Shown here in pieces: positions 25,665-36,900 of a stretch of 64,000 nucleotides of DNA (the first letter of the stretch is position 1; the number at the start of each line of letters is the position of its first letter). Below the pieces are notes generated by a model, which made no database searches, was not told the DNA's origin, and saw nothing but the letters and a program-made list of their open reading frames with translations. Source of the DNA: Jaltomata sinuosa (taxonomy: Eukaryota; Streptophyta; Magnoliopsida; Solanales; Solanaceae); the NCBI GenBank assembly GCA_003996215.1, contig QJPP01000058.1, forward strand, positions 434,001 through 498,000, written 5' to 3'. A program made the position numbers and the translations under genes.

Positions 25665-25868
25665 AGTGTGCACCGAGGTGCTACTGCCATATTGAGGCTA
25701 TTATATACATAGTGTGCACCGAGGTGCTACTGCCATATTGAGGCCATTATACACATAGTGTGCACCGAGGTGCTACTGCCATATTGAGGCCATTATATAC
25801 ATAGTGTGCGCCGAGGCGCTACTGCCATATTGAGGCTATTAAATATAGGGTGCGCCGAGGCGCTGTTG
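25665..25868 (+). repeat. 46-base tandem repeat, about 4.5 copies, inside the solo LTR
   Basis: Units start at 25665, 25711, 25757, 25803 and 25847 (last one partial). Each begins AGTGTGCACCGAGGTGCTAC and continues TGCCATATTGAGGC. Periods are 46, 46, 46 and 44. The first three units carry GCACCGAGGTGC; the last two carry GCGCCGAGGCGC, keeping the inverted repeat by paired changes. Confidence 0.95.
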
Positions 25869-26559
25869 TGGTTCAGTGTGGGTTATAAAGAGTGAGTTGC
25901 AGCGTGAGTTAATGCATGTGTTGTGTTCTAAAAAGAATAAAGGAGAAAGAGCTTAACGAGTCTTACCAATTACAGTTTACAAGTTTCATATTTTATCTTG
26001 TTCAGATTTACTACTTGCGACTTGCTTTTATGCTTCTACCTTACATGCCAGTACATTATTGTCGTACTGACGCCCCATTGCCTGGGGGCGCTGCATTCAT
26101 GCCTGCAGGTCCAGACAGAAACCCAGATAGACCTCTTCAGTAGAAGTTGCGGAGTTCAGCCATTTTGGTAAGCTCCATTCTTCCTGGAGCTGACGAGTCA
26201 GAGGTCTAGCTTATATTTTGACCAGGTTATGTATATGTACAGCTTATGGGTAGTCCAGGGCCCTGCCCTGGATATGAGATATTTTACTTACTCCTAGAGG
26301 CTTGTAGACGTGTATATGTACATCAGTGTTGGGTATGGCCTTGTCGGCCTTGTTATTAGTTATCTACTATGATAATAGCCTTGTCGGCCTTGAGTTGCTT
26401 AACTACTATTGAGCTTTCAGTGTTTCCAATTGTAATTCTTAGAGACCTTGTCGGTCTCAGACCCCCAGCAGGTTCAACAGAGATACACTCTATTTTGGCA
26501 CCCTCGGCCTTTTGGGGCTCCGGGTGTCGGTCATGCCTCCCATGGTTTGGGGCGTGACA

Positions 26560-26564
26560 CTACC
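26560..26564 (+). other. Target duplication, right copy (CTACC) of solo LTR
   Basis: CTACC directly after the GTGACA end of the solo LTR, identical to 23947-23951. Confidence 0.9.
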
Positions 26565-26661
26565 GACCTCAGCAAGCCATAAATGACTTGGGACCGCTAT
26601 AGGAAGGCTCTACCAGTGCAATAAATGCAAAAATGCAAAGATGACTTGAAGGGTCATCACA
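26565..26661 (-). repeat. 3' LTR of E5, 5' tip after the solo LTR
   Basis: The last 97 bases of the interrupted LTR, starting TGTGATGACCC at 26661 on the minus strand. It matches 37250-37348 of the 5' LTR. Confidence 0.9.
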
Positions 26662-28842
26662 ACATCCACTACTAAAAGGACTTTTGTCCTCGAAAGTCAA
26701 GAAGAAGGGAGTACCTGAAGGCTCAAACAACTGCGGATACTGAACACGCAACTCACTATCGGTCTCCCAGGTATCCTCCTTGACCGGACGATGCCTCCAC
26801 TGCACTTTCACAACCGGAATCTCCCTAGATATCAACCTCCTGATATCTCTGGCCAGAATAGCTATCGGCTCCTCAAAAAATGATAAACTCTCATCCAACT
26901 GAACCGAATCCCAATACAACACATGAGAATCATCAGGCACATACCGGCGCAACATCGAAACATGGAAAACTAGGTGAACAGCTGAAAACATCGGAGGCAA
27001 GGCTAATATGTAGGCAACACTACCAACCCTCTGTAAAATCTATAACGGCCCAATAAACTTGGGGCTAAGCTTGCCCCGCTGACCAAATCTTCTCACGCCC
27101 TTCATGGGCGATACTCAGAGGAAAACCATATCACCAATACTGAACTCCAAGGCACGAAGTCTACAATTAGCGTAGCTCTTCTTCCTACTCTAGGCTGCTC
27201 TAAGTTTGTCCTGGATCAAACGAATTCAGTACAAGGAATCTCTAAGTAAATCTGTACCCTGCGGTCTAAACTCTAACCCATAAAACCAATCAATGGGCGA
27301 TCTGCAACGCCTACCATACAAAGCCTCGAAAGGTCCCATGCCAATGATCGAATGAAAGCTATTATTTTATGCAAACTAAGCCAATGGCACAAACTTATCC
27401 CATGAACCTTCAAAGTCAAGAACACAATCCCGAAGCATGTCCTCTAGGACCTGGATAGTCCTCTCAGACTGGCCATCTGTCTGAGGGTGGAAAGCAGTAC
27501 TAAGCTGAACCTCCGTATCCAAATCTTTCTGTATAGCTCTCCAAAACTGGGATGTGAACTGAGTGCCATGATCTGAAATGATAGAAGCTGAAACCCCGTG
27601 CAACCATACAATCTCACGAATGTAGATTTGAGCTAACCTCTCTGCCCCATAGGAAGTCTGAACCTGCAAGAAATGTGTTGCCTTAGTCAGCCTATCAACG
27701 ATCACCCAAATGGATTCAAACCTCCGAGTTGTACGAGACAAACCAACAACAAATTCCATAATAATACCTTCCCACTTCAACTCAGGAATGAGAAATCGTT
27801 GCATCAAGCCATCCGGTCTCATGTGCTCGAACTTCACCTATTGAAAGTTCAAGCATTCAAGATACAAACTCTGCCATATCCCGCTTCATACCAACCCACT
27901 AGTAAAGTTGCCTCAGATCTCTATACATGTTTGTTGCGCCAGGATGAATAGGGTATCTAGAACAATGTGCCTCATGGAGTATCAACTGTATCAAATCACC
28001 AAATCTTGGAACAAAAAGTCAACCCTCAAACCTTAAAATCCCATCAGAACCCAAGGTAACCCGGCTGGCCTCACCCCAAACCACCTGATCATGAAGGTCA
28101 CACAAACTCTGATCCTTAAACTATCGGCTCTGAATCTGATTAACTAGAGTAGAGCAAACCTTAACTCTGCAATAACTCTGATGGGATCCGATAAGTCAAG
28201 CCTAACCAAACGGTTAGCCAAGGATTGGATATCCAAGGCCAACGGTTGCTCAGAAACTGAAAGTGAAGCTAGGCTGCCCATACTTACTACCTTCCAACTC
28301 AAGGTATCCTCTACCACCTCTACCCGGATGGTATAAAATAGTGAAATCATAGTCGTTCAGCAACTCAATCCATCTCCTTTACCTCGAGTTCAGCTCGCGC
28401 TAACTCATAATGTAATAAAGACTACGATGGTCAGTGAATATCTCGCAATGAACTCCATAAAGATAGTGCCTCAAGATCTTGAGTGCAAAGACTACCGCCG
28501 CCAACTCCAAGTCATGAGTGCGGTAGTTGCGCTCGTGAACCTTCAGCTGTCTCAACGTATACGCTATCACTCAACCATGCTGCATCAACAAACAACTAAG
28601 ATTGACCCATGAAGCATCACAATACACGGAGAAACTCTGACCTTCAACCAGCAAAGCAAAAATTGGAGTTGAAGTCAATAAAGCCTTAAGCCTCTGGAAG
28701 CTATCCTCGCACCGATCAAACCAATGAAATGGAACATCCTTCAAAGTCAGTATAGTCAAAGGTGCTGCTATGGAATAAAATACCTCAACAAACTGTCTAT
28801 AATGCCCGCCTAACCTAAAAAAGCTGCAAACCTTGGTAGGAG
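26662..28842 (-). pseudogene. pol: RNase H, integrase and chromodomain part of pol, element E5
   Basis: Read from high to low coordinates, RNase H keeps all visible acidic residues: VYCDAS (28571-28759), [12 protein letters not shown] and FTDHRSL. The integrase zinc finger (about 27850-28010) begins EAHCSRYPIHPG, but its Cys pair is frameshifted. The integrase core at 27376-27837 is open for 153 codons: IISDHGTQF and DGQSERTIQ keep the second Asp and the Glu, but the first catalytic Asp is Glu (IIMEFVVGLS, normally MDF). The C-terminal part at 26569-27000 shows HLVFHVSMLRRYV, VKVQWRHRPVKEDTWETD and YPQLFEPSG, the chromodomain segment. The open frame there runs on into the LTR. Pol is cut at 28842 by the Athila-like insertion. 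Confidence 0.9.
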
Positions 28843-30180
28843 TGATAAATGCTTAAATCATGCTCTCCACTTAAGGAGGTCACGACGATCGCGTAGTCAA
28901 AACAAAATTTATAATTCCTAATTAGTGTCTGGGTCGAACCCAAGAGAACAATGTAGTCGCGACCAAGCTAATAAAGAATCTAAGAAACTTATTAAAGTTC
29001 AATTAACAAAAAGGGAAAATATATCTAAAAAGGAGGGTTTTAACTATAACTAAAAGATAAAGAAAATCAAATAAAAGATAAAGTGATCAATGGCTTTCCT
29101 TGCTTTCGCCAAGCAAGGAAAACATAGGGAAAATGGGCTTGGGAATTCAAATTCACAAGACTTGCACCCGGTTGACACCTAGGTAGTCTTGGCTATTGGT
29201 ATGCCTAACCGTCTCTCGACAAATCAAGCATATATCTCATGTAATTTCTATCGAACTAACATGAGTAATCAATAAACCAGCCAAATAACTTGGGGAGTTC
29301 GTCAGATCTCTAGCTCGAACCTTAAATAGGAGAATCCACGATTTGAGCTATCTCTAGCCTCCAATCTAGAGGGATTCCCAAGTTCGCACTATTGAATCTT
29401 CCTGAATTTAGGGAAATTCTTTCTCGAGCAATAACCCAAATCAGAAAGCTAAGTCAATGTTTGCAATCATTGACCATAAATTCTAGAATTACAAGATTCA
29501 AGAGATCCAAATAATCAAACAAGAATAAATCTAAATTTAGAATCAAAAACCCAACAAGTATTATCACTAATACAAACCCAAAATCTCAAGTCAACAATGC
29601 ACCAAATAAATAGCAATTAAGAACTAGAGTTGAAGAATGTAATCTAAAGATTTTACAATACAAAGCATCCAAATCTTCACTTCTGTGTTGTTGGTTGATA
29701 AACCTTGCTCCCAAGCGTGATCAAAAGTTGTGAAAATAGCCAAAGATATGCTTCAAGATGGCTTGGAAGTGTTTTTATGCGAATTGGGGTTTCTCTGGAT
29801 GTGAAATTCCAAAACTGCCCAGCTGCTCCGCTTTTCTTCTTCGCCTACGCAGAAGGTCAGCTGCGTATGCAAAGTTTCTTTGTGTGGTTGACCTTCACGT
29901 ACGCGGTCAATAGATCGCGTTCCCAGAGCTTTGACTTGGTTGGACTTCGCATTCGCGGTTGGGATCCCGCATTCGTGAAGGCATGTGCTGCTGCCAGCTA
30001 CTTGCTTCTCCGAATGACTTCCTTTTGACTTGTTTTCATCCAAATTCATCCCGAACACTTATAAAAAACAAAGACCTACAAAATAGAAGTTATCCGTGTC
30101 AATTGCACTATTTTTCCACCTTAAACTAGCAAAAGCATAAGCTTAAAGGCTAAATAAGTAGGTAAAATACCAACTTATCA
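28843..30180 (-). repeat. 3' LTR of Athila-like element L, nested in E5 pol
   Basis: On the minus strand it begins TGATAAGTTGG at 30180 and ends CATTTATCA at 28843, with 6-base terminal inverted repeats TGATAA/TTATCA as in LTR I. A polypurine tract lies just upstream at 30181-30193. E5 pol stops exactly at its outer end. It carries a CG-rich paired-motif block at about 29845-30000 and a TATA-like CATAAAAAC at 29771-29779. Overlapping frames of about 100 codons on both strands at 29705-30058 are not conserved in LTR I or J. Confidence 0.85.
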
Positions 30181-31560
30181 AACCCCCAAACTTGAACTAT
30201 TATTTGTCCTCAAGAAACTTAAATCTTTTAACTAAAGAGGCACACAACACAAGTGCAAATGAAAATACCATAAGGCAAAGGAAACCCATTTCAAGTACCA
30301 AACATACTTCGGTTGGTACCAATGATTAGTCTATCACATGCTAACTTACTATATGCATTTCCTTAGATTCAAAACACAAACTCATGATGCAATGGCACAA
30401 TAAGAACAAGCAAGTGACAACAACCAATACTCAAGATGTGACTCCAACCACTAGTTTACCAAAACATGCCTATTTGACTCATTTTTGGAGTTTATCAATG
30501 TCACAAACTATCCTAATTCGCATGCCCTCACAAGAATGAAAGTCCCAAAACACACTATGTACAAACTCAATCACAAGGGAAAAATACAAACACTCACTCT
30601 CTCAAATGGAGTTCAAGTGCATAGGAATCGAACCATAGGCTTTCCCTTCATGTAAATTGCCACTAATGTAGGGTAGCCAACCTCGGAATCACAAAGGACT
30701 TGCGTGTTACAATGTTGGTTAGGGTTAGGTGAGGATCTCATTTGGTTCAAGTGATTACACCTCCCTAATGTTCTTTTCTCTCATTTCGAACACCGCTCAC
30801 ATTTTCAATTTCATCTTCACCTTATTTCTCCCTAACACAACCCAAGAGTCTCCTTTTAAACACAAGATCATTCAACTCCTTCTATCACCTTCACTTGGTA
30901 GCACCTAGTTTTGCTTTTCATTTTGCTCATTGGACTGATCTTTTGGAGCAATTTTCAATTTGGAATCAAGGTGCTACCTTGCACTTGAAGTTCATTTCTT
31001 TTCTTCTCCTCATTTGATCACATGCACCCCCAAACTTAGGCATTTGGCTATGTTGTTTTTCGTTTCTCCCCCCAAACATAGGCTTTTAGCCTACATTTCT
31101 GTTTCAAGCAATTAGGGAGGATGGGTGCCAAGATAGAGGTTCCAAGAAGGTCAAGGTGTTGACAAGGTGCCAAAGAATGGTCACAAGCTCAAAGGGGGTC
31201 ACTAGAATTTGATGTCATTGGGAAGTCATTTGGGTGAAGTGGCTATCAAAAATGGCCTAAGGTCATCTTCCAAGCTCGGTTACACCTAGAATTTTGCCTT
31301 GAATCACACTCGGGGCAAGTTCTAGACGACACACATGCACAAGAATTATTAAACTAGACCTCACCACACAAGGCATGCGAATCATTCAAGAAGGATCAGT
31401 TTTTAACTTCCTAAACAAGAACAAAGATGAGCAATTCTACATTATCATCACTAATGAGTCAAGAGTCACAACAAAATTAAAAGAGTTGTCACAAAATCAC
31501 TCTTCTCCATGCATTTTTCACAATTTTTTTTTGGAAGGATATGCCTATTTCACTTAGCAT
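30181..31560 (-). mobile_element. 3' untranslated interior of Athila-like element L
   Basis: The polypurine tract (minus strand AAGTTTGGGGGTT, 30181-30193) adjoins the LTR and matches the one before LTR I. Two further purine runs lie at 31025-31037 and 31063-31079. No coding region is visible; Athila elements typically have a long non-coding 3' region. The left part of the element, including its 5' LTR, is missing. Confidence 0.65.
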
Positions 31561-32165
31561 GCAAGAATAACTCATTGGCACCAAACAAGTCAATTTGCAA
31601 CCAAAACCTCAAAAAATGACAATTTGTCCTTAAGAATGTCATCACTCAATCTATCATTGGGACAATTCATCTATATAAATTTGCATGGCTACACAAGGTG
31701 GATCGAACAAGTATTACACTTTCTGTACACATGTGATTCACATGTAACGAAGTGCATGTCGCACGTGCAATGCACAGGCCAAATAGTGGGCCTGTGCGAA
31801 GCTCGTGCCGTTCGCACATCGTCACTTGCGAAATAATTATCCCCCAGCAAGTTTCATCTAGCCTAACGGGTACTCAGACTTCCCCTGGCCCACAATAACC
31901 ATATCTCAACTATAAAATAACAAAAGAACTAAAAAACTAAACCATCAACTTCTTTCACACAATATCAAAACCCAATGAGGGTGCAAATCCACAAGGTACA
32001 CCCGATAAGGGCACAAAACATATATAGACAAACAACAAACAAGCCCAGCAAGGGCATAATAATTTCTAACAAAACAACAAAACAAGCCCGGCGAGGGCAT
32101 AGTAATATCCATAAGTAAAGCAAGATAAACTAGAAAGATAGAGCGCGGATCACATCCCACCCCCA
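31561..32165. other. Unresolved composite region between L and E5 protease
   Basis: This stretch matches none of the clear elements. It holds a CG-containing block at 31740-31830 (CGCACGTGCAATGCAC and GTGCCGTTCGCAC). It also has four spaced copies of a CCC-N5-AGGG motif at 31969, 31998, 32041 and 32083. On the minus strand a purine run GTTGGGGGTGGGA near 32155-32167 is followed by TGTGATCC, which could be a polypurine tract and the start of another LTR. I cannot fix the boundaries. Confidence 0.35.
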
Positions 32166-33751
32166 ACTAAGATAAGGCAGTGCCCTCACTGCATCAAAGT
32201 AGGGAATAAGTTTGAGGGGGCTCCCTGAAGTGTAGGCAAATATATATGAACAAGTTGATCCAGGATCAAACAAAACATAAGCTGGCTGACGGCATATAGA
32301 AATCGTACTTGTGATCATAGTATCCGAGGCCTCTGCCTCCGGACTCCCAGGGACCGCATAGAACTAATGATGACCTCCACCTTCCCGACTGCCATACCTA
32401 CCACCTGCTCTTCCATGTGAGGCACCAACCCTATCCTGACCACCACCTCCTCTAGCCGGAGGCTGAACTGCTCGCAGTGGCTCGGCTGGCTGAACTATAC
32501 CCTGCTAGGGGTAATCTCTAGCAATGTGACCAACCATACCACAAGTATAAAAAGGCCCTGATGACCTACTCCGTCGGGATGAACCAGCAGAACCCGAATG
32601 GCCACCACGGCCTGATACCCCAGAATCCGTACCTCTCAGTGGCTGACCAATGTGACCTCACTGATTGCCCTGACCCTATTCAAACGTAGAACCAGAAGCC
32701 TGAAGTGAAGCCTGAACCGATTGACTGGACAGCTGTGGCTGATAACCTCGGCCCCACTGGCCTGATCCTCTGCCAATATTCCTAGAACCACTGTAATCAC
32801 CCTGATGTTGAGGCCTTTTATCTCTGTCCCTAGTGTCATGATGACGCAAATCCTCAACTATATGAGCATAGTCTGCAATCGCCTGGAATGACCAACTATT
32901 GGCAACCTGTATCTCTGTAGGCTACCTAATATCCGGCCTTAAACCCCATAAAAACCTGTGAATCCTGTCTTCCTCGGTAGGAATAATCATAGCTCAAAAC
33001 AGTGCTAACTAATGAAAATGGGTCTCATACTCTGAGACTGTTATAGAATCCTGCATAAGCCAAGTAAACTGCTCCCTACAACACTCACGATCACTCTGAG
33101 GTAGCAACTTGTCCATAAAGACCTCATAGAACTCAACCAGGTCAAAGGAGGTGATGTCAAAGGCCTGCAAGCAACCTGTACCCTCGACCATAACTTCGCT
33201 GGACCCTCAAATTGATATGAAGTATAGCCAACCCCGTGAGTCTCTAATAACCCCAAATGGTGCAACATCTCCTCACAGGTGGTAATGAAATCATGTGGGT
33301 CCTAACTCGATGTACCAGCGAATCTCAGTGGTGCCAATCTCAGAAACCTACCCAAGGCCTTATGCTCCGTCTTTGTCATAGTAAGGCGAGGAGCAAGAGG
33401 CCAGGAAACCGATGGAACTGGAACAACCTCAGCACAGGGACTCACAGTACTAGGCTACGCTCTTAAACTCTAAACACCCAGGGCTGCCCCCTGAGCGGAT
33501 GTCTGGGTTGTATCTAAAGGACGCTCTCCAATCATACCCAATAGCTGAAGTAACAAACCCTAGAGCTAACTCTGGCTCGTAGTCATACTCTGGCTCCATA
33601 TCCACTTAGCAGCTCTAGCAGGTATCGCTGCTCTGGGACGCCCTCGACCCCTACCTCTACCACAGTGACCACCCCGACCCCTAGCTAGAGTTGGAGGTGC
33701 AAGGGCAAGAGGCTCTCCTTTGCAATTAGTTTAAGATCTCATATGAACCAT
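32166..33751 (-). pseudogene. gag: Gag and protease start, element E5, decayed
   Basis: The frame starts at a Met at 33751 in the sequence GCAGATGGTTCATATGAG (MVHMRS). The Gag core at 33041-33268 reads MLHHLGLLETHGVGYTSYQFEGPAKLWSRVQVACRP, and the following part at 33009-33191 reads EFYEVFMDKLLPQSDREC and SITVSEYETHFH in another frame, so frameshifts are present. The zinc knuckle near 32540-32570 is damaged (FYTCGMVGHIARDY lacks the first and last Cys). The protease active site at about 32250-32272 reads LFDPGSTCSYIF. After about 30 more residues the match to protease ends and reverse transcriptase is absent. Confidence 0.8.
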
Positions 33752-33941
33752 CTGCGGAAGAGTGAACCATAATAAGTGAGATTTCTAGAAACCTTAAAGG
33801 ATACTACGCACAAAAGAGGAACAAGAACAGTCTATTTTCCTAAGATGTCACTATAGGCTCCCAAAGATTTAGTACAGACATCTCCGCCCAATCTATATGA
33901 CTCTACTAGACATTGGCTCCTATACAGATGACATGGATGAA

Positions 33942-33959
33942 CCTAGGGCTCTAATACCA
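33942..33959 (-). other. Primer binding site, initiator tRNA-Met type (E5)
   Basis: The minus strand reads TGGTATTAGAGCCCTAGG, one change (C to T) from the first 13 bases expected. It lies 3 bases from the LTR end at 33963. Confidence 0.85.
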
Positions 33960-33962
33960 AGC

Positions 33963-36900
33963 TGTCATGACCCAATTCTTGGTCATGATGGCACCTACAA
34001 CCCCCAAGTAGGTGAACCAATCCCCGTAGCCCAGAATGATTATTAATGGGCTACGTTCAAATAGTTTAAATGAAAGAGCAGGTAAAATAGCGTAAGCAAG
34101 GGAAAAAAATAAAGAAATTAGATAACAAGGATAACATATATGAAAAGCGGACACTAAACCAACCCCAAAACCTAGTGTCATAGCATTTAGAAGGCCAAAC
34201 TACATAAGGAGTACAAGGGTCCAAAAGAAATATGCATATACACAAGCTGTCTCTGAGTAACGACAAAGTACAAAATGTACAAAAGATAAACTAAGCAAAG
34301 ATCTTAATGCCAAGAACTCACCCTCAGCCTGGATGGTCAAAAAATAGTACCCCGCACGAGTCTCCGGAGCTCTATCGGCGATAGCACACACTTGGATCTG
34401 CACCAGAAGATGCATAGCGTAGGGTGAGAACCAAATGCAAAGCATAAGGTACCCAGTAAGTATCATAGGCTGACTGGGCACATATAAAGTAAAAGAGCAA
34501 TAGCAGACAGGGTAGAAACAATCAGTCACAGAAATTAATGAAACGTACACAGGATCTAGCCTAGAGGGAAGACAACAGAAGGAAACATACAAGTCTAACA
34601 AATAGAATATATACACACAATAGGTACATGTGAAAGTAAGCACGACACACCTAGGATCCTTGTAAAATAGTATATACATAAATAAGTTCTAATAATGGGA
34701 GGTATACTGGTAACCTCAAGTATAAGGAAATGGGAGAGATGTATAAATGTAGACATGCTTGACATACAGGAGTTAATACCTAATCTAGTCATACAAACTC
34801 AATCTAGGAACTCACAACCTTAGTAATCACACTCATACTTGACCATAACATGGAACGATATCGTAATAAAGTGACAAGAGTCTACCTACCGTCCCTTGGC
34901 CACCCATACAATCGAGGAACGCAATCAAGTGAAAAAAAAACCTTCGGCATGCCATACTATCGGAGCGTACAATCAACACATAGCAAACACTCAAACAATG
35001 AATGATATGATGCATGAAAACCTCAGGGTGAAATAGAACCTCTGTATGTACCTCATCTAGTGTCGATCGGGCCCAGAAGGAATGTTCCATAGAAGGACAC
35101 AACCCATATACCTCTACTACACTGTATATCCTTCCCCTCGACAGACGTAGCCCAAAGCCTCAGGACTAGAATGGCAAGGTCCATGGAGATCCTGAACCCC
35201 ATACTAAAACTCAGAATCAAAACGTATCCTCCGGAATTGAGTCCGGGTTCAAGCCAGTGGCGAAGTCTCAAATATGCATGCCTAGACCCTGTCTAGGACT
35301 AAAATAGTGAAAAGGATGTCTCAAAAACCCTTCCAAGGGTGCCCGGGCACAATCGGGTCTAAAACAGTAGTAAAAATATCTCAGAAGCTCGACCCGTCTG
35401 AGCCTGATATCATTTCAAATCAGTAAGGAAACTCACCTAGCATTCCGACCTGGTCGAGTCTAGAAATAGAAGTAAATCATGATACAACCATATCTTTAAC
35501 CTTATTTTACCCCAAGAGGATCCACGTATCAAGTCAAATCATTTCCAAATCCAATTTCATTAAAAACAGGCCCTCGGGGCCATGCAAGGCTTAGAAAATC
35601 AATTTCCATAGGCCTGAAGCCAAAAAACGTAATAAAATGTGGAAAACCCTCTTTATATGCATGGAAATGATATGATCAACCCAAATAGATGCCCGACAGC
35701 TCACAATCAACCTAATGGCCCTGCACAGGCTTCGAAGCTACTCAACAAGTATAACAAGCCTAGAAGGATATTTCTATGTCCGGGACTCGCGGACATTCCC
35801 AATAATCCCACATTCTATGTTCCAGAGTTAACAAGACCTCACGGGGTCACAAGGGTAATAAATATATCAACTAATAGGAATACTACACACAACAGAGGAA
35901 AAAAATAGGACGAATCATGGAAAAATGGTCATGGTCTGTGGTACCAACCATATAACCCAACCCAAGGATGCCAACTAGTATAATTTTACCCGATATATGC
36001 AAAGTCTAGGGAGTTAAACCGTAACCTACTTGTCATCCGACGACAAGCTGCGGAAATGATGATATCCAAGGTCAAGCTGCCCCGAGAAGCTCTGAACGAG
36101 AATCAAAATATCAAATTCATGAATAAAATGTTAAGACGAGTCTAACGATACCCATACTGCAACCCAAAACCAAAAATTAAAAGAACCACGATGACCCCAA
36201 CGATTCAAAGAAGGCATGCTCCAAATTTGAGTGCAATTGGATAAGGGAAGGGCACTAAAATAGCCCGCCCAAGATGGGGATTAAAGAATGGAAATTTTGA
36301 AAATAACAACAAAAATTGCGCAAGAATTACTTACCACAAAGATGGAATTTCAAGACGAGATGGACTAACCTTTACTTCCACGAATCATGCACGAGCTAGG
36401 GGCAGCCACTACATAAGAATTTCTAAGCTTTGGTAGGATCAACAATGGAGGAAATTAAGAAAATCCAAGGGAAGCTAAAGGGAGAAGTGGGGAAGATGAC
36501 TTACCAAGAATCGAAAAAACACGGAAAATCCACAAGCAATTGATTCCCCAAGGATTAGAAATGATCAAGAGCAAGTTTGGTAGAGAGAAAAAATGAGTTT
36601 AGAGTGAGGAAAGTGAGGAGAAGTGGCTGGAAAAATGAATTTCCAGCTATTTATAGCTGCTGGCCGCAGCTGATTTTCTGCAATTGTTTTGCAATTTTAG
36701 AAAAACTCGATGGGGCATTCCGGGCACAATTGAAAACTGATATTCAAAAACCAATAATGCTAATAGAGTGGAAATGACGTTCCAGACTCAATGGAATTGA
36801 AAAAACTTCCATATGAGGTCATTTTGCTGAAATGTTGACCCAAGTCAACACTAACAAAAAGGAACTCAAAGGCTCGAAATGAATTCGACTCACCCAGAAC

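Larger units (their letters stand above)
23952..26559 (+). mobile_element. Solo LTR nested in the E5 3' LTR
   Basis: A 2608-base insertion with perfect 5-base target duplication CTACC and with exact resumption of the host LTR on both sides. It starts TATAACACCCCGTACC (a TG start changed to TA) and ends GGGGCGTGACA. It holds a TATA box at 24474-24481, a GTGAGT site at 24605-24610, a 46-base tandem repeat at 25665-25868 and three CCTTGTCGG motifs at 26340-26460. There is no primer site, coding region or second LTR, so it is the product of LTR-LTR recombination. The end sequence suggests another chromovirus family. Confidence 0.9.

Noticed and set aside
25665..25868. Could the regular repeats be a CRISPR array?
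   Set aside because: Units are contiguous with no unique spacers, lie inside an LTR and are in a plant-like genome.
29705..30058. Overlapping frames of about 100 codons on both strands
   Set aside because: They fall in the CG-rich block of LTR L, and low stop density there follows from base composition. No match in LTR I or J.
34200..34679. Open frame of 159 codons on the minus strand
   Set aside because: It lies inside the E5 5' LTR, is not kept at full length in the 3' LTR and shows only hydrophobic composition from LTR sequence.
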